Assembly (NCBI GenBank): GCA_030597485.1
Contig: JAUVRU010000115.1
Coordinates: 1 to 6,863 of the forward strand
From: Anaerolineae bacterium
GTDB lineage: Bacteria; Chloroflexota; Anaerolineae; 4572-78; NAK82
DNA length: 6,863 bases
Reading direction: 5' to 3'
In this document: in pieces, positions 1-6,135 of the stretch
How the letters are laid out: each line of letters starts with the position of its first letter
Numbering within the stretch: position 1 is the stretch's first letter
Made by a program: the position numbers and the translations under genes
The notes under the pieces: generated by a model
What the model was told of the DNA's origin: nothing
The model's database searches: none
Seen by the model: only the letters and a program-made list of their open reading frames with translations

Positions 1-114
1 CATCTTGCCGGCAGTGCGATTCCAGACGCGCACGTCGTAACCGGCCTTGAGCAGATTGCTGGCCATTCCGCGTCCCAGGATGCCCAAGCCAATGAATCCC
101 TGTGTTTCGCCCAG
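1..114 (-). CDS. Beta-hydroxyacid dehydrogenase (3-hydroxyisobutyrate dehydrogenase type), N-terminal 38 codons only
   Basis: This is the start of an NAD(P)-dependent dehydrogenase of the 6-phosphogluconate/3-hydroxyisobutyrate superfamily; the rest lies left of the window. The visible residues hold the N-terminal Rossmann beta-alpha-beta unit: [17 protein letters not shown] at residues 6-22 matches the family pattern GxxGLGxMGxxMAxNL, followed by [11 protein letters not shown] (24-34), the second strand and the start of the cofactor-selecting loop (N32-R33-T34). The frame runs back to a stop at about 176-178 without any ATG, GTG or TTG. A strong Shine-Dalgarno sits just before an in-frame CTG, which I take as the start; this gives the family's usual short lead before the first glycine. 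Family members oxidise 3-hydroxyisobutyrate, reduce tartronate semialdehyde or succinic semialdehyde, or act on imines; the substrate-specific part is not in view. The gene is divergent from glgC. Confidence 0.85.
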   Translation of the reverse strand, partial: MGETQGFIGLGILGRGMASNLLKAGYDVRVWNRTAGKM

Positions 115-117
115 CGT

Positions 118-125
118 CCCTCCTT
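118..125 (-). promoter_or_regulatory. Shine-Dalgarno supporting a CTG start
   Basis: Read leftwards, AAGGAGGG is followed by ACG and then CTG (114-112). The spacing from AAGGAGG to CTG is 4 nt, short but workable. No conventional start codon lies in frame between this site and the upstream stop, so this site decides the CTG start call. Confidence 0.55.
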
Positions 126-162
126 GTTGGCTTCGTTTGTTGTTACCCCCTGTTCCGACCCA

Positions 163-273
163 GAGGGTGCTAGCCTATCCAGAGGATGCTAGCCTATCCA
201 GGGGATGCTAGCCTATCCAGAGGGTGCTAGCCTATCCAGAGGATGCTAGCCCATCCAGAGGATGCTAGCCTAT
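163..273. repeat. 19-bp direct tandem repeat, five full units plus one partial
   Basis: Units start at 163, 182, 201, 220, 239 and 258, with consensus GAGGATGCTAGCCTATCCA. Units differ only by A/G at position 5 (G in units 1 and 4), a G at position 2 of unit 3, and a C at position 12 of unit 5. The sixth unit is 16 nt and then diverges into the -10 element of a leftward promoter. Every unit contains the palindrome GCTAGC flanked by GGAT/ATCC or GGGT/ATCC, so each has partial dyad symmetry. The period is not a multiple of three and stops interrupt the frames, so it is not coding. It could be an operator array, a structured leader, or a minisatellite prone to copy-number change. Confidence 0.95.
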
Positions 274-300
274 TATAGTCGATTGTCCCATTTCTCCGAA
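272..300 (-). promoter_or_regulatory. Candidate sigma70 promoter for the left-edge dehydrogenase
   Basis: Leftward strand: a perfect TATAAT -10 (277-272) with a poor -35, TTCGGA (300-295), at 17-nt spacing. Transcription would start near 265, inside the last repeat unit, so the whole 19-bp array would lie in a leader of about 150 nt ahead of the CTG start. The -35 lies inside the left arm of the 291-335 inverted repeat, so anything binding that repeat could affect this promoter. Confidence 0.4.
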
Positions 301-335
301 TCGAAAACCGCCGGGCACGGCGGCGATCGGAGAAA
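291..335. repeat. Long bulged inverted repeat (18 paired bases, GGCA loop)
   Basis: Outer arms 291-299 (TTTCTCCGA) and 327-335 (TCGGAGAAA) pair perfectly. After a one-base bulge, 301-303 pairs with 324-326. After an AAAA bulge, CCGCCG (308-313) pairs with CGGCGG (318-323) around a four-base loop. No T-run follows on either strand, so it is not a standard intrinsic terminator. It lies between the two divergent promoters: its left arm overlaps the leftward -35, and its right end is 33 bp from the glgC -35. It may be a regulatory structure or a dispersed REP-like element. Confidence 0.75.
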
Positions 336-368
336 GCAGGGTCACAGCTCAACCGCAGACTGTTGCTC

Positions 369-397
369 TTGACGCCCTACCCGCTGTCCTGTATACT
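369..397 (+). promoter_or_regulatory. Sigma70-type promoter of glgC
   Basis: TTGACG (369-374) and TATACT (392-397) are separated by exactly 17 nt, each one base from consensus. The predicted start near 404 leaves a leader of about 68 nt before the glgC ATG. This is the best promoter in the window. Confidence 0.75.
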
Positions 398-448
398 CTG
401 TTTCCCAGATCACTGACATATCCATCAGATCGTTTCAGTTGTTTCTTC

Positions 449-465
449 GGTCCCTTGGGAGGACC
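449..465 (+). promoter_or_regulatory. glgC ribosome binding site, partly inside a small hairpin
   Basis: GGGAGGA (457-463) lies 8 nt before the ATG at 472 and fixes that ATG as the start in preference to the in-frame TTG at 439. GGTCC (449-453) can pair with GGACC (461-465), putting most of the Shine-Dalgarno in a 7-nt loop and its end in the stem. This could weakly tune translation. The stem is only 5 bp, so the regulatory reading is tentative. Confidence 0.6.
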
Positions 466-471
466 CCGCCT

Positions 472-1740
472 ATGCGCGTAGTTGCCATGCTGATGGCCGG
501 CGGGGCCGGCACCCGGCTGGCGGTCTTGTGCGAGTACCGGGCCAAGCCTGCCGTCCAATTTGCCGGTAAGTTCCGCATTATTGATTTCACCCTATCCAAC
601 TGCGTGAATTCCGGCATCTACGACCTGGCAGTCCTCACCCAGTACCGCCCCCACTCACTCAACGCGCATATATCCATCGGCAAGCCCTGGGACCTGGATC
701 GGCGTGGGGGTGGTGTACACCTGCGCCAGCCCTACCTGGGGCGGAACGTCGGTGACTGGTATCGCGGCACCGCTGACGCCGTCTACCAGAACCTCGACTT
801 CGCCCTTCAGAAGCGAGCCGAGGCAGTGCTCGTTCTGTCCGGCGATCACGTGTACAAGATGGACTACCGGCCCATGCTGGAGTTTCACCAGGCCAAACGC
901 GCCGACCTGACCGTCGCTGTTCGTGACGTGCCCCTGGAGGAGACCAGCCGCTTTGGCATCATGACGGTGGACGACGAGATGCGGGTGCTGGAGTTCACCG
1001 AGAAGCCTCCCCACCAGGACAAGGGCACGCTGGCCTCCATGGGCGTTTATGTATTCAACACCGAGGCGCTAGGGGAGCGATTGGAGACGATGCACCGGGA
1101 AGTGCCCGAGCTCGACTTTGGCAAACACGTCATTCCCAGCGTGATAGACCGGGCCCAAGTCTACGCCTATCCCTTCGAGGGCTACTGGGTGGATGTGGGC
1201 ACCATACATGCCTACTGGGAGACGAATCTGGAGATGGCGCAGCCGGTGCCTCCGCTGAACCTGTACGACCCTGATTGGGTCATACACACCCGCGACCAGG
1301 AAAAACCGGCGGCCAAGGTGGGTCCTCAGGGTCGGGTGGTTACCAGCCTGATCTCCAATGGATGTGTGGTGAGGGGTACGGTTGAGGAGTCAGTGCTATC
1401 GCCAGGGGTGTACGTGTCGCCGGGGGCTATCGTACGCCGATCGGTTATCCTGCCCGACGCATGGATCGGTCCTGGCGCGCTGATTGACACCAGCATCCTC
1501 GACGGTCAGGTGGTGGTGGGATCGGGCGCTGTGGTGGGACACGGTGACGACTTCACGCCCAATGCGGCCCAGCCGGAGTGGCTCGACAGCGGCATCACGG
1601 TGGTGGGCGAACGGACCCGCATTCCAGGCGGCATCCGCGTAGGCCGCAATGTGATGATTCACCCTGACTGTGCCGAAGATGACTTTGCCAGCTGGGACAT
1701 CCCCAGTGGCGAGACCGTGCAACAGTGCCGCAACGAATAG
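472..1740 (+). CDS. glgC: Glucose-1-phosphate adenylyltransferase (ADP-glucose pyrophosphorylase)
   Basis: Makes ADP-glucose and pyrophosphate from ATP and glucose-1-phosphate in the cytoplasm, the committed step of bacterial glycogen synthesis. The protein is 422 residues, close to the 431 of E. coli GlgC. The N-terminal nucleotidyltransferase domain has AGGAGTRL (9-16), RAKPAV (23-28) and [18 protein letters not shown] (32-49). [10 protein letters not shown] (123-132) carries the catalytic-type Asp at 125, and EFTEKP (174-179) the Lys that binds glucose-1-phosphate. SMGVYVF (189-195) and GYWVDVGT (237-244) are also typical. From about residue 290 the sequence turns into hexapeptide-like repeats of a left-handed beta-helix, the usual GlgC C-terminus. 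The intact catalytic Asp argues against the inactive GlgD subunit. The TTG at 439 would add 11 residues not typical of the family. No glgA or glgB is in view, so the glycogen role rests on the family. It has its own promoter and is convergent with the M24 gene. Confidence 0.95.
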   Translation: MRVVAMLMAGGAGTRLAVLCEYRAKPAVQFAGKFRIIDFTLSNCVNSGIYDLAVLTQYRPHSLNAHISIGKPWDLDRRGGGVHLRQPYLGRNVGDWYRGTADAVYQNLDFALQKRAEAVLVLSGDHVYKMDYRPMLEFHQAKRADLTVAVRDVPLEETSRFGIMTVDDEMRVLEFTEKPPHQDKGTLASMGVYVFNTEALGERLETMHREVPELDFGKHVIPSVIDRAQVYAYPFEGYWVDVGTIHAYWETNLEMAQPVPPLNLYDPDWVIHTRDQEKPAAKVGPQGRVVTSLISNGCVVRGTVEESVLSPGVYVSPGAIVRRSVILPDAWIGPGALIDTSILDGQVVVGSGAVVGHGDDFTPNAAQPEWLDSGITVVGERTRIPGGIRVGRNVMIHPDCAEDDFASWDIPSGETVQQCRNE

Positions 1741-1750
1741 GGGACGCCAG

Positions 1751-1769
1751 CCGGGTAGTCACAACCCGG
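1751..1769. terminator. Weak bidirectional hairpin between convergent genes
   Basis: CCGGGT (1751-1756) pairs with ACCCGG (1764-1769) across a 7-nt loop, 11 nt after the glgC stop and 42 nt after the M24 stop read the other way. No T-run follows on either strand. It is placed like a shared terminator but does not have full intrinsic-terminator form. Confidence 0.3.
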
Positions 1770-1810
1770 TGACATTCAGGATACCGATCTCACCCGATGG
1801 CGCTGGGCGC

Positions 1811-3022
1811 TCACTCCAACGTCAGCACGCCAGTGGAGAAGTCGTCCAGCGGCTCGGCACCGCCCTCAGTGACGAGATAGCCGTCCTCATAACGCAGCCC
1901 ACCCCAGGGCGCGTGAAAGAGGGGCACGTCTATCGACAGGACCATCCCGGGCTGCAGGGGAATGCAGTTGCCCGGTCCGAAGATGGGCGGCTCAAACTCA
2001 ATGACGCCGACGCTGTGCACACCGGAATAGAGGAAGTACTCTCCCAGGCCGGCTTCCTCAACCACTTGGCGGGCAGCTCTTTCCACGTCGCCGCCAGGCA
2101 CGCCATGGCGCATGGCCTCCGCCGCAGCCTTTTGGGCTTCGGTCGCCACCTCCATGGCCCGCTGCACCTCGGCGTCCGGCTCGCCTAAAACCACAGGCCG
2201 CCCGATAGCGGCGTGGTAGCCCTCGTAGCGGGGAGCGATGGTCAACAGAATCAACTCGTCCCGATCCAGCTCACGCAATCGGGTACGGGCCAGAATGGGA
2301 CGAGTGTTGGGTCCAGAAGCCACGATGGTGTCAATCCCCATTCCCTCGGATCCCTGGGAGCGCATGGCGAACTCGGCAGCGGCGGCTACCTCGCGTTCGG
2401 TGGCCCCCTCGTGTATCGCATCGAAGGCGGCCTGCATGCCTGCCTGGGCCAGCTGGTAGGCATACCGTATCACCTGCTGCTCAGCCGGCGTCTTTATGGC
2501 ACGCAAGCCGGTCACCATGTATTCGGCGTCGTCTGTCTCCACACCCTCACCCTGGGAATCCCATTGAGAGAATAGATGGACAAACGCCTGGTGGAGTCCT
2601 GTCGGCATTATCTCCAGGCCAGCCAAGCCCACCCGGCGAAGCGGCCTGCCGGTCCGCTCCAACGCTTCGGCCACGGCATCCCGCAGGCTGATGGGGTTGG
2701 TGAAGGGATATTCTTCGTCCGGGTGGGTGAACTCGCGGATGACCCGTACATCCTTGGTGCGAGATGTCAATTGGGCCAGTGCTTCGGTTTCCGGGCCCGA
2801 CAGCAACAGCGGATCACCGGCCGCCGGCACCAGCACACACACTGGCTCAAAGTGAGGGGCGAAATCAGCCAAGTAGCGAGCGTGGGCCGGCCCCGCCACC
2901 GCGTGGTCGTCGGCGTAAGCCACCACCAAGTCCAGACGGGCATTGGCCATGGCTGCCTGGAGACGCTCCCACCGGCTGCGAAACTCGTCATCCGGAATCC
3001 GTGGCAGATCATCAGGATTCAT
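1811..3022 (-). CDS. M24 (aminopeptidase P/creatinase) family protein with degenerate metal site
   Basis: A 403-residue cytoplasmic protein with the two-part layout of Xaa-Pro peptidases and creatinase: an N-terminal creatinase-type domain (about 10-165) and a C-terminal pita-bread domain (about 170-395), joined at LRAIKTPAEQQVIRYA (173-188), a classic M24 entry motif. My alignment to the family shows the usual metal ligands are mostly lost. The first Asp is T261 (in LLTIAPRYEGY), the second is A272 (in YHAAIGRP), and the Glu after the SI motif is D365. His336 (SGVHSVG) and Glu379 (RYED) remain. The His usual after SGPN is I243, and the His of the HEPP motif is F343. A normal dinuclear metallopeptidase is therefore unlikely; it may be a non-metal hydrolase (creatinase is a metal-free precedent), a divergent enzyme or a pseudoenzyme. 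The ATG has GGAGGG (3031-3036) 8 nt upstream. The reading frame is long and intact, so it is not a pseudogene. Confidence 0.85.
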   Translation of the reverse strand: MNPDDLPRIPDDEFRSRWERLQAAMANARLDLVVAYADDHAVAGPAHARYLADFAPHFEPVCVLVPAAGDPLLLSGPETEALAQLTSRTKDVRVIREFTHPDEEYPFTNPISLRDAVAEALERTGRPLRRVGLAGLEIMPTGLHQAFVHLFSQWDSQGEGVETDDAEYMVTGLRAIKTPAEQQVIRYAYQLAQAGMQAAFDAIHEGATEREVAAAAEFAMRSQGSEGMGIDTIVASGPNTRPILARTRLRELDRDELILLTIAPRYEGYHAAIGRPVVLGEPDAEVQRAMEVATEAQKAAAEAMRHGVPGGDVERAARQVVEEAGLGEYFLYSGVHSVGVIEFEPPIFGPGNCIPLQPGMVLSIDVPLFHAPWGGLRYEDGYLVTEGGAEPLDDFSTGVLTLE

Positions 3023-3148
3023 GGTAGATTCCCTCCGAGATGCTCACCGCTGCCCCGGGTCGTCCGCTGGATTGCCCTGTCCCGATGGCGTCTCAGAGGG
3101 ACGCGTAAACCCTCGGCGAGCGACCGAAACAACATCCCCTCACAGAAC

Positions 3149-3154
3149 ATTATA
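3149..3154 (-). promoter_or_regulatory. Candidate -10 element for the M24 gene
   Basis: A perfect leftward TATAAT, with the transcript expected to start near 3142 and a leader of about 120 nt. At 16-18 nt upstream there is no match to TTGACA better than two of six bases, and there is no extended -10. An upstream dyad is centred about 57 bp before the expected start, as for an activator-dependent promoter. Confidence 0.45.
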
Positions 3155-3188
3155 CACCACAAAGGTTGGAAAACATGTAGCTACTCGG

Positions 3189-3209
3189 CGTAACCTTGCG
3201 AAGGTTACG
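3189..3209. repeat. Perfect 9-bp dyad with 3-nt centre
   Basis: CGTAACCTT (3189-3197), GCG, then AAGGTTACG (3201-3209). It sits 63 nt past the stop of the kinase fusion and about 50-65 bp upstream of the probable M24 transcription start. With no T-run on either side, it suits a protein-binding dyad or dispersed palindrome better than an intrinsic terminator, though a terminator role for the fusion gene cannot be excluded. Confidence 0.8.
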
Positions 3210-3271
3210 AAAACGGTTTGAACACGGAGGAGTCTTCTTAGAATTCCTACATGGGTCGAGTATCTGCACGG

Positions 3272-5194
3272 CTATTCTTCTCGGAACAGCTGCAATGTCT
3301 CAAGATAATACTCCGGCAGTCCGATGTCGTAGCGTTGCCCTTCAATGACCAACCCCACGAAGCCGTCCTCCTGCCGCCGCCGGTCCAGCGCAGAGGTCAG
3401 TTGAAACTCACCTCGTTCCCGCACGTTGTTCGTGATATGCTCATCAAGATACTCGAACAGCTGTGGCGTGATGACATACTGGCCGAATACCGTCAGATAC
3501 TCGCCCGGCGAGAAACCGGGCACGGTCAAGTTGTGACGAGCGTAATCAACTGTTGGTTTTTCAGCGAACTCAGTCACGCTGAGCAACTGGCCATCCTCCA
3601 TCCATACCCCGGTCACCGTGCCAAAATTGGCGATCTTTTCTTCCGGGGTTCGGCGTAGACCCAGCACGCTGACGCCGTGTTGATGATAGGTGTCGAGCAA
3701 CTGCTGCGCACACGATTTCTCCACGTGGGAGCGATACAGGTGATCGCCCAACATGAGGAGGAAGGGCTCATCGCCGACGGCTTCCCGGGCACAATAGATG
3801 GCGTGTCCAAATCCCTCTTGAGTTGGCTGGATGGCGAATGAGACCCGCCGGCCCATTTCCAGGAGACGATGCGAGTACTCCTGGAATTGACTCGACAGCT
3901 TGTTGTAGTTCTCAATGGAGATTTGCACGTTGAAGAACGATTGGAAATCCGCCAGGTCGTGCTCCTGAACGATGATGATCACCTCCTCCACGCCGGCCTG
4001 GAGGGCTTCCTCGACGATCAGCAGAACGGCGGGTTTGGCGATCCCATCTCGATCCACGATGGGAAAAAGCTCTTTCTTGGTTGCTTTGGTGGCCGGGAAG
4101 AGGCGGGTGCCGAAACCAGCTGCCGGTATGACAGCCTTGCGCACCTTGGGACCGCTGCGCAGTGTCATCTTCAGACAGGGCATCTTCAGGTCCCGCTCGA
4201 TGATCTCGGTCACTGCCTGCTGGTCGGCGGCGCTGCGAGCCACGAATTGGGCGGTACCGTCTCCCTGTGAGCCAATCCCCTTGCCACCCCAGATGTGCGG
4301 CCTGAGCGGATCATAGTTCAGCACGCGATGCAACACCGGGGCGGTCAACTCGTCCGGACAGGCCGGCGCTGCGTAGCGGTCGAAGAATGTCTGAGCCTCG
4401 ACCATGAGGCTGCCCAGCCTCTCCGCATCTGATGCCTGCACCGCATCCACAGATTGGTGAACGACCCGCTTGTTGATGGGGCCCAGCAGATCTTGCACGC
4501 CTTTCTCAACCTCGTTGTCCGCAAACGGATAACAGCGGTTCAGCTGACGCAGGATCTTCATCGTGTCTTTACGAGACTGCAGATCCACCAGAACAAGATG
4601 CAGGTCCTCCCCAACCTGGAATTCAGTCGTGTCCAGGTGATCGCCATCAAAGGGCATTAACACGGGCCGGCTGCCATAGGCACAGCCCTGATCCATGCGC
4701 CCGCACCGCGAAGGGGTGGTGATCTCCCCCTGGTAGGCCGCTTCCATCTCACCCCGGATCGTCATCTTGAGATCGTAAATCCGATTGAAGGCCCGCGCCG
4801 TGAGCACGCAGATGGCGGCGCTGGACGACAGCCCCTTCTTGACCGGCAGGTCGGTCTTATAGTTGTCCATCACCAGTCCGCGTACGTGGTAGTGGGTCAT
4901 GATCTGGTAGGCAACCCCGGCCACGTAGCTCCAGAAGCCACCCTCCTGGGCCTCTCTCAGCAGGGCGTTCAGCTCCATAGGAATCTCGTATGGGCCGTGA
5001 CGGACGCCGTCAGCCGTAATCGAAGTCAGCACCAACGCCGTGGGGTGCTGCTCAACCCGGGCATAGATGCCCTGGTTGGTCCCACTGATCAGTGCATAAC
5101 CCTTCTCAATATCTGCGTTGATGCGCCGGTATCCACCAGCCCAGTCAGAGTGCTCGCCTAACAGACAGACACGCCCAGGGACGAAAATCTCCAC
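3272..5194 (-). CDS. Bifunctional GHMP sugar-1-kinase / GalU-type UTP:sugar-1-phosphate uridylyltransferase fusion
   Basis: A 640-residue two-enzyme protein. Residues 1-345 form a GHMP kinase close to galactokinase in its motifs: PGRVCLLGEHSDWAGG (6-21, with R8, E14, H15 and D17 at galactokinase sugar-site positions), the phosphate loop LPVKKGLSSSAA (116-127), CGRMDQ (164-169, with D168 matching the galactokinase catalytic Asp), and motif 3 GGKGIGSQGDG (303-313). Residues 351-640 form a GalU-like nucleotidyltransferase: AAGFGTRLFPATK (358-370), KKELFP (373-378), GDHLY (483-487), EFAEKP (542-547), GEFQLTSAL (595-603) and RYDIGLPEYY (621-630). The linker is only about six residues. The inferred reaction is free sugar plus ATP to sugar-1-phosphate, then UTP to UDP-sugar plus pyrophosphate. 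The sugar (galactose, glucuronate, arabinose or another) cannot be decided here. The start is GTG, with AGAGAGG (5207-5201) 6 nt upstream. No internal ribosome site is seen at the junction (near 4144), so this is a true single polypeptide. Confidence 0.88.
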   Translation of the reverse strand: MEIFVPGRVCLLGEHSDWAGGYRRINADIEKGYALISGTNQGIYARVEQHPTALVLTSITADGVRHGPYEIPMELNALLREAQEGGFWSYVAGVAYQIMTHYHVRGLVMDNYKTDLPVKKGLSSSAAICVLTARAFNRIYDLKMTIRGEMEAAYQGEITTPSRCGRMDQGCAYGSRPVLMPFDGDHLDTTEFQVGEDLHLVLVDLQSRKDTMKILRQLNRCYPFADNEVEKGVQDLLGPINKRVVHQSVDAVQASDAERLGSLMVEAQTFFDRYAAPACPDELTAPVLHRVLNYDPLRPHIWGGKGIGSQGDGTAQFVARSAADQQAVTEIIERDLKMPCLKMTLRSGPKVRKAVIPAAGFGTRLFPATKATKKELFPIVDRDGIAKPAVLLIVEEALQAGVEEVIIIVQEHDLADFQSFFNVQISIENYNKLSSQFQEYSHRLLEMGRRVSFAIQPTQEGFGHAIYCAREAVGDEPFLLMLGDHLYRSHVEKSCAQQLLDTYHQHGVSVLGLRRTPEEKIANFGTVTGVWMEDGQLLSVTEFAEKPTVDYARHNLTVPGFSPGEYLTVFGQYVITPQLFEYLDEHITNNVRERGEFQLTSALDRRRQEDGFVGLVIEGQRYDIGLPEYYLETLQLFREE

Positions 5195-5200
5195 GTGTTA

Positions 5201-5207
5201 CCTCTCT
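5201..5207 (-). promoter_or_regulatory. Ribosome binding site fixing the GTG start of the kinase fusion
   Basis: Read leftwards, AGAGAGG lies 6 nt before GTG (5194-5192). The nearby ATG (5210-5208) is in a different frame, so GTG is the supported start. Confidence 0.65.
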
Positions 5208-5240
5208 CATGCCAACGGCTCAGCCATCCCCTGAACAGAA

Positions 5241-5326
5241 CGCGGATGACGCAGATGCACGCTAGTCTTCGCTGTTGTGTTTCGATTCGATATGCGTTCA
5301 TCTGCGCCAAATCCGCGAAAACAGCG
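5241..5326. repeat. Imperfect inverted repeat with possible pseudoknot, upstream of the kinase fusion
   Basis: CGCGGAT (5241-5247) pairs with ATCCGCG (5311-5317), CGCAGATG (5250-5257) with CATCTGCG (5299-5306), and ACGC (5259-5262) with GCGT (5294-5297). Only a 2/4-nt internal loop and one mismatch interrupt these 19 base pairs. CGCTGTT (5270-5276) in the 31-nt loop can also pair with AACAGCG (5320-5326) just outside the stem, giving a pseudoknot topology. It fills much of the gap between the SDR stop and the fusion start. I see no clear promoter here. It may be a leader structure or a dispersed intergenic repeat. Confidence 0.65.
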
Positions 5327-5388
5327 TTCTATTGCTGGGGAACTGAACACCCACAGATTCCCCCAATGATAACCGAAGCAGTCTGACA

Positions 5389-6135
5389 TCAACGCAGGTA
5401 CAGTCCCCCATTGATGTCCAGCGTAGCACCGGTGATGTAGGATGCCTTGTCCGAAACCAGGAAGCAGACCATTTGCGCAATCTCATCCGGTTGGGCCAGT
5501 CGCCCGAGCGGAATCTTGTCTCGCACTCGTGCCAGGTCCGCCTCTGACCAGGCAGCGGTCAGGTCGGTGGCGGTGGTGCCAGGCGCCAGGCAGTTAACTG
5601 TCACGCCATCGGCCGCCAGGAGTTGGGCCAGCGACTTGCTCAGCCCAATCAACCCGGCCTTTGACGCGGCATAATGAGCGCCCGTAGAAACACCCCCCAT
5701 CTCACCAGCCACCGAGGCCATGTTGACGATGCGCCCCCGCGTCCCGCTGCGTCGCAGGTGTGGTAACGCCGCCTGACAGCACAGAAACGCCCCCTTCAGG
5801 TTGATCGCAAGGACCCGGTCCCATTCCGCTTCGGTGATGCTGGCAAAGTCGGACATAGGGCAGATACCGGCGTTGTTCACCAGGATAGCCAGGCCGCCGA
5901 AGTGCTCGACCGTCTGGTCAACAGCACGCTGAACGTCATCTGGTCGGCTCACGTCCGCCTGCACCGCCAGCGCCGAGCCGCCAACCGACTCGGCAGCCTC
6001 TTGGAGGCCAACCGGGTCAACGTCAATCATGGCAACCTGGATGCCCTGGTGCGCCAGCCCGCTGGAAATGGCCAAACCAATGCCCCGCCCCGCCCCGGTG
6101 ACAAGAGCGATTCGTCCACTCAGATCATCTCTCAT
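5389..6135 (-). CDS. Short-chain dehydrogenase/reductase (classical SDR, FabG-like)
   Basis: A complete 248-residue classical SDR, an NAD(P)-dependent oxidoreductase of the cytoplasm. The cofactor loop is TGAGRGIG (13-20). Asp38 at the end of the second strand (MIDVD, 36-40) points to NAD(H) rather than NADP(H). NNAG is at 87-90. The catalytic set is complete: N112 (INLKG), S141 (MASVAG), Y155 and K159 (YAASK). The C-terminus has PG (185-186) and the usual YITGATLDINGG (233-244). Length and motifs fit sugar, polyol or 3-oxoacyl-ACP dehydrogenases; a sugar-acid or glucose-type role is plausible next to sugar-activating enzymes but is unproven. The ATG at 6135 has no good Shine-Dalgarno; a small 5-bp dyad (6142-6154) occupies that place, so translation may be weak or leader-dependent. 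It lies downstream of the MBL gene on the same strand with a likely promoter of its own. Confidence 0.92.
   Translation of the reverse strand: MRDDLSGRIALVTGAGRGIGLAISSGLAHQGIQVAMIDVDPVGLQEAAESVGGSALAVQADVSRPDDVQRAVDQTVEHFGGLAILVNNAGICPMSDFASITEAEWDRVLAINLKGAFLCCQAALPHLRRSGTRGRIVNMASVAGEMGGVSTGAHYAASKAGLIGLSKSLAQLLAADGVTVNCLAPGTTATDLTAAWSEADLARVRDKIPLGRLAQPDEIAQMVCFLVSDKASYITGATLDINGGLYLR

Noticed and set aside
163..273. CRISPR array
   Set aside because: The 19-bp units abut directly with no spacers, so this is a simple tandem repeat.
439..471. Upstream TTG start adding 11 residues to GlgC
   Set aside because: The ATG at 472 has an ideal GGGAGGA at 8 nt and gives the normal GlgC N-terminus; the extra residues carry no family signal, and the Shine-Dalgarno itself would be inside the longer frame.
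1670..2188. Rightward 172-residue open frame across the glgC end and M24 end
   Set aside because: It overlaps two real genes in other frames, with no recognisable motif and no evidence of its own.
1811..3022. Assignment as creatinase
   Set aside because: Loss of metal ligands recalls creatinase, but the His that serves as its catalytic base is not conserved (Ile243), so the specific name is not justified.
2576..3193. Rightward 205-residue open frame opposite the M24 gene
   Set aside because: It is antisense to a well-supported M24 gene with clear motifs, and its translation shows no domain; long antisense frames are expected at this GC content.
3272..4147. Separate galU gene
   Set aside because: The frame is continuous with the kinase, and neither the internal GTG nor the ATG near the junction has a Shine-Dalgarno; a fusion is the simplest reading.
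5195..5392. Short open frames on both strands between the SDR and kinase-fusion genes
   Set aside because: Both are about 60 residues, lack good ribosome sites and domain signal, and run through the inverted repeat; likely chance.
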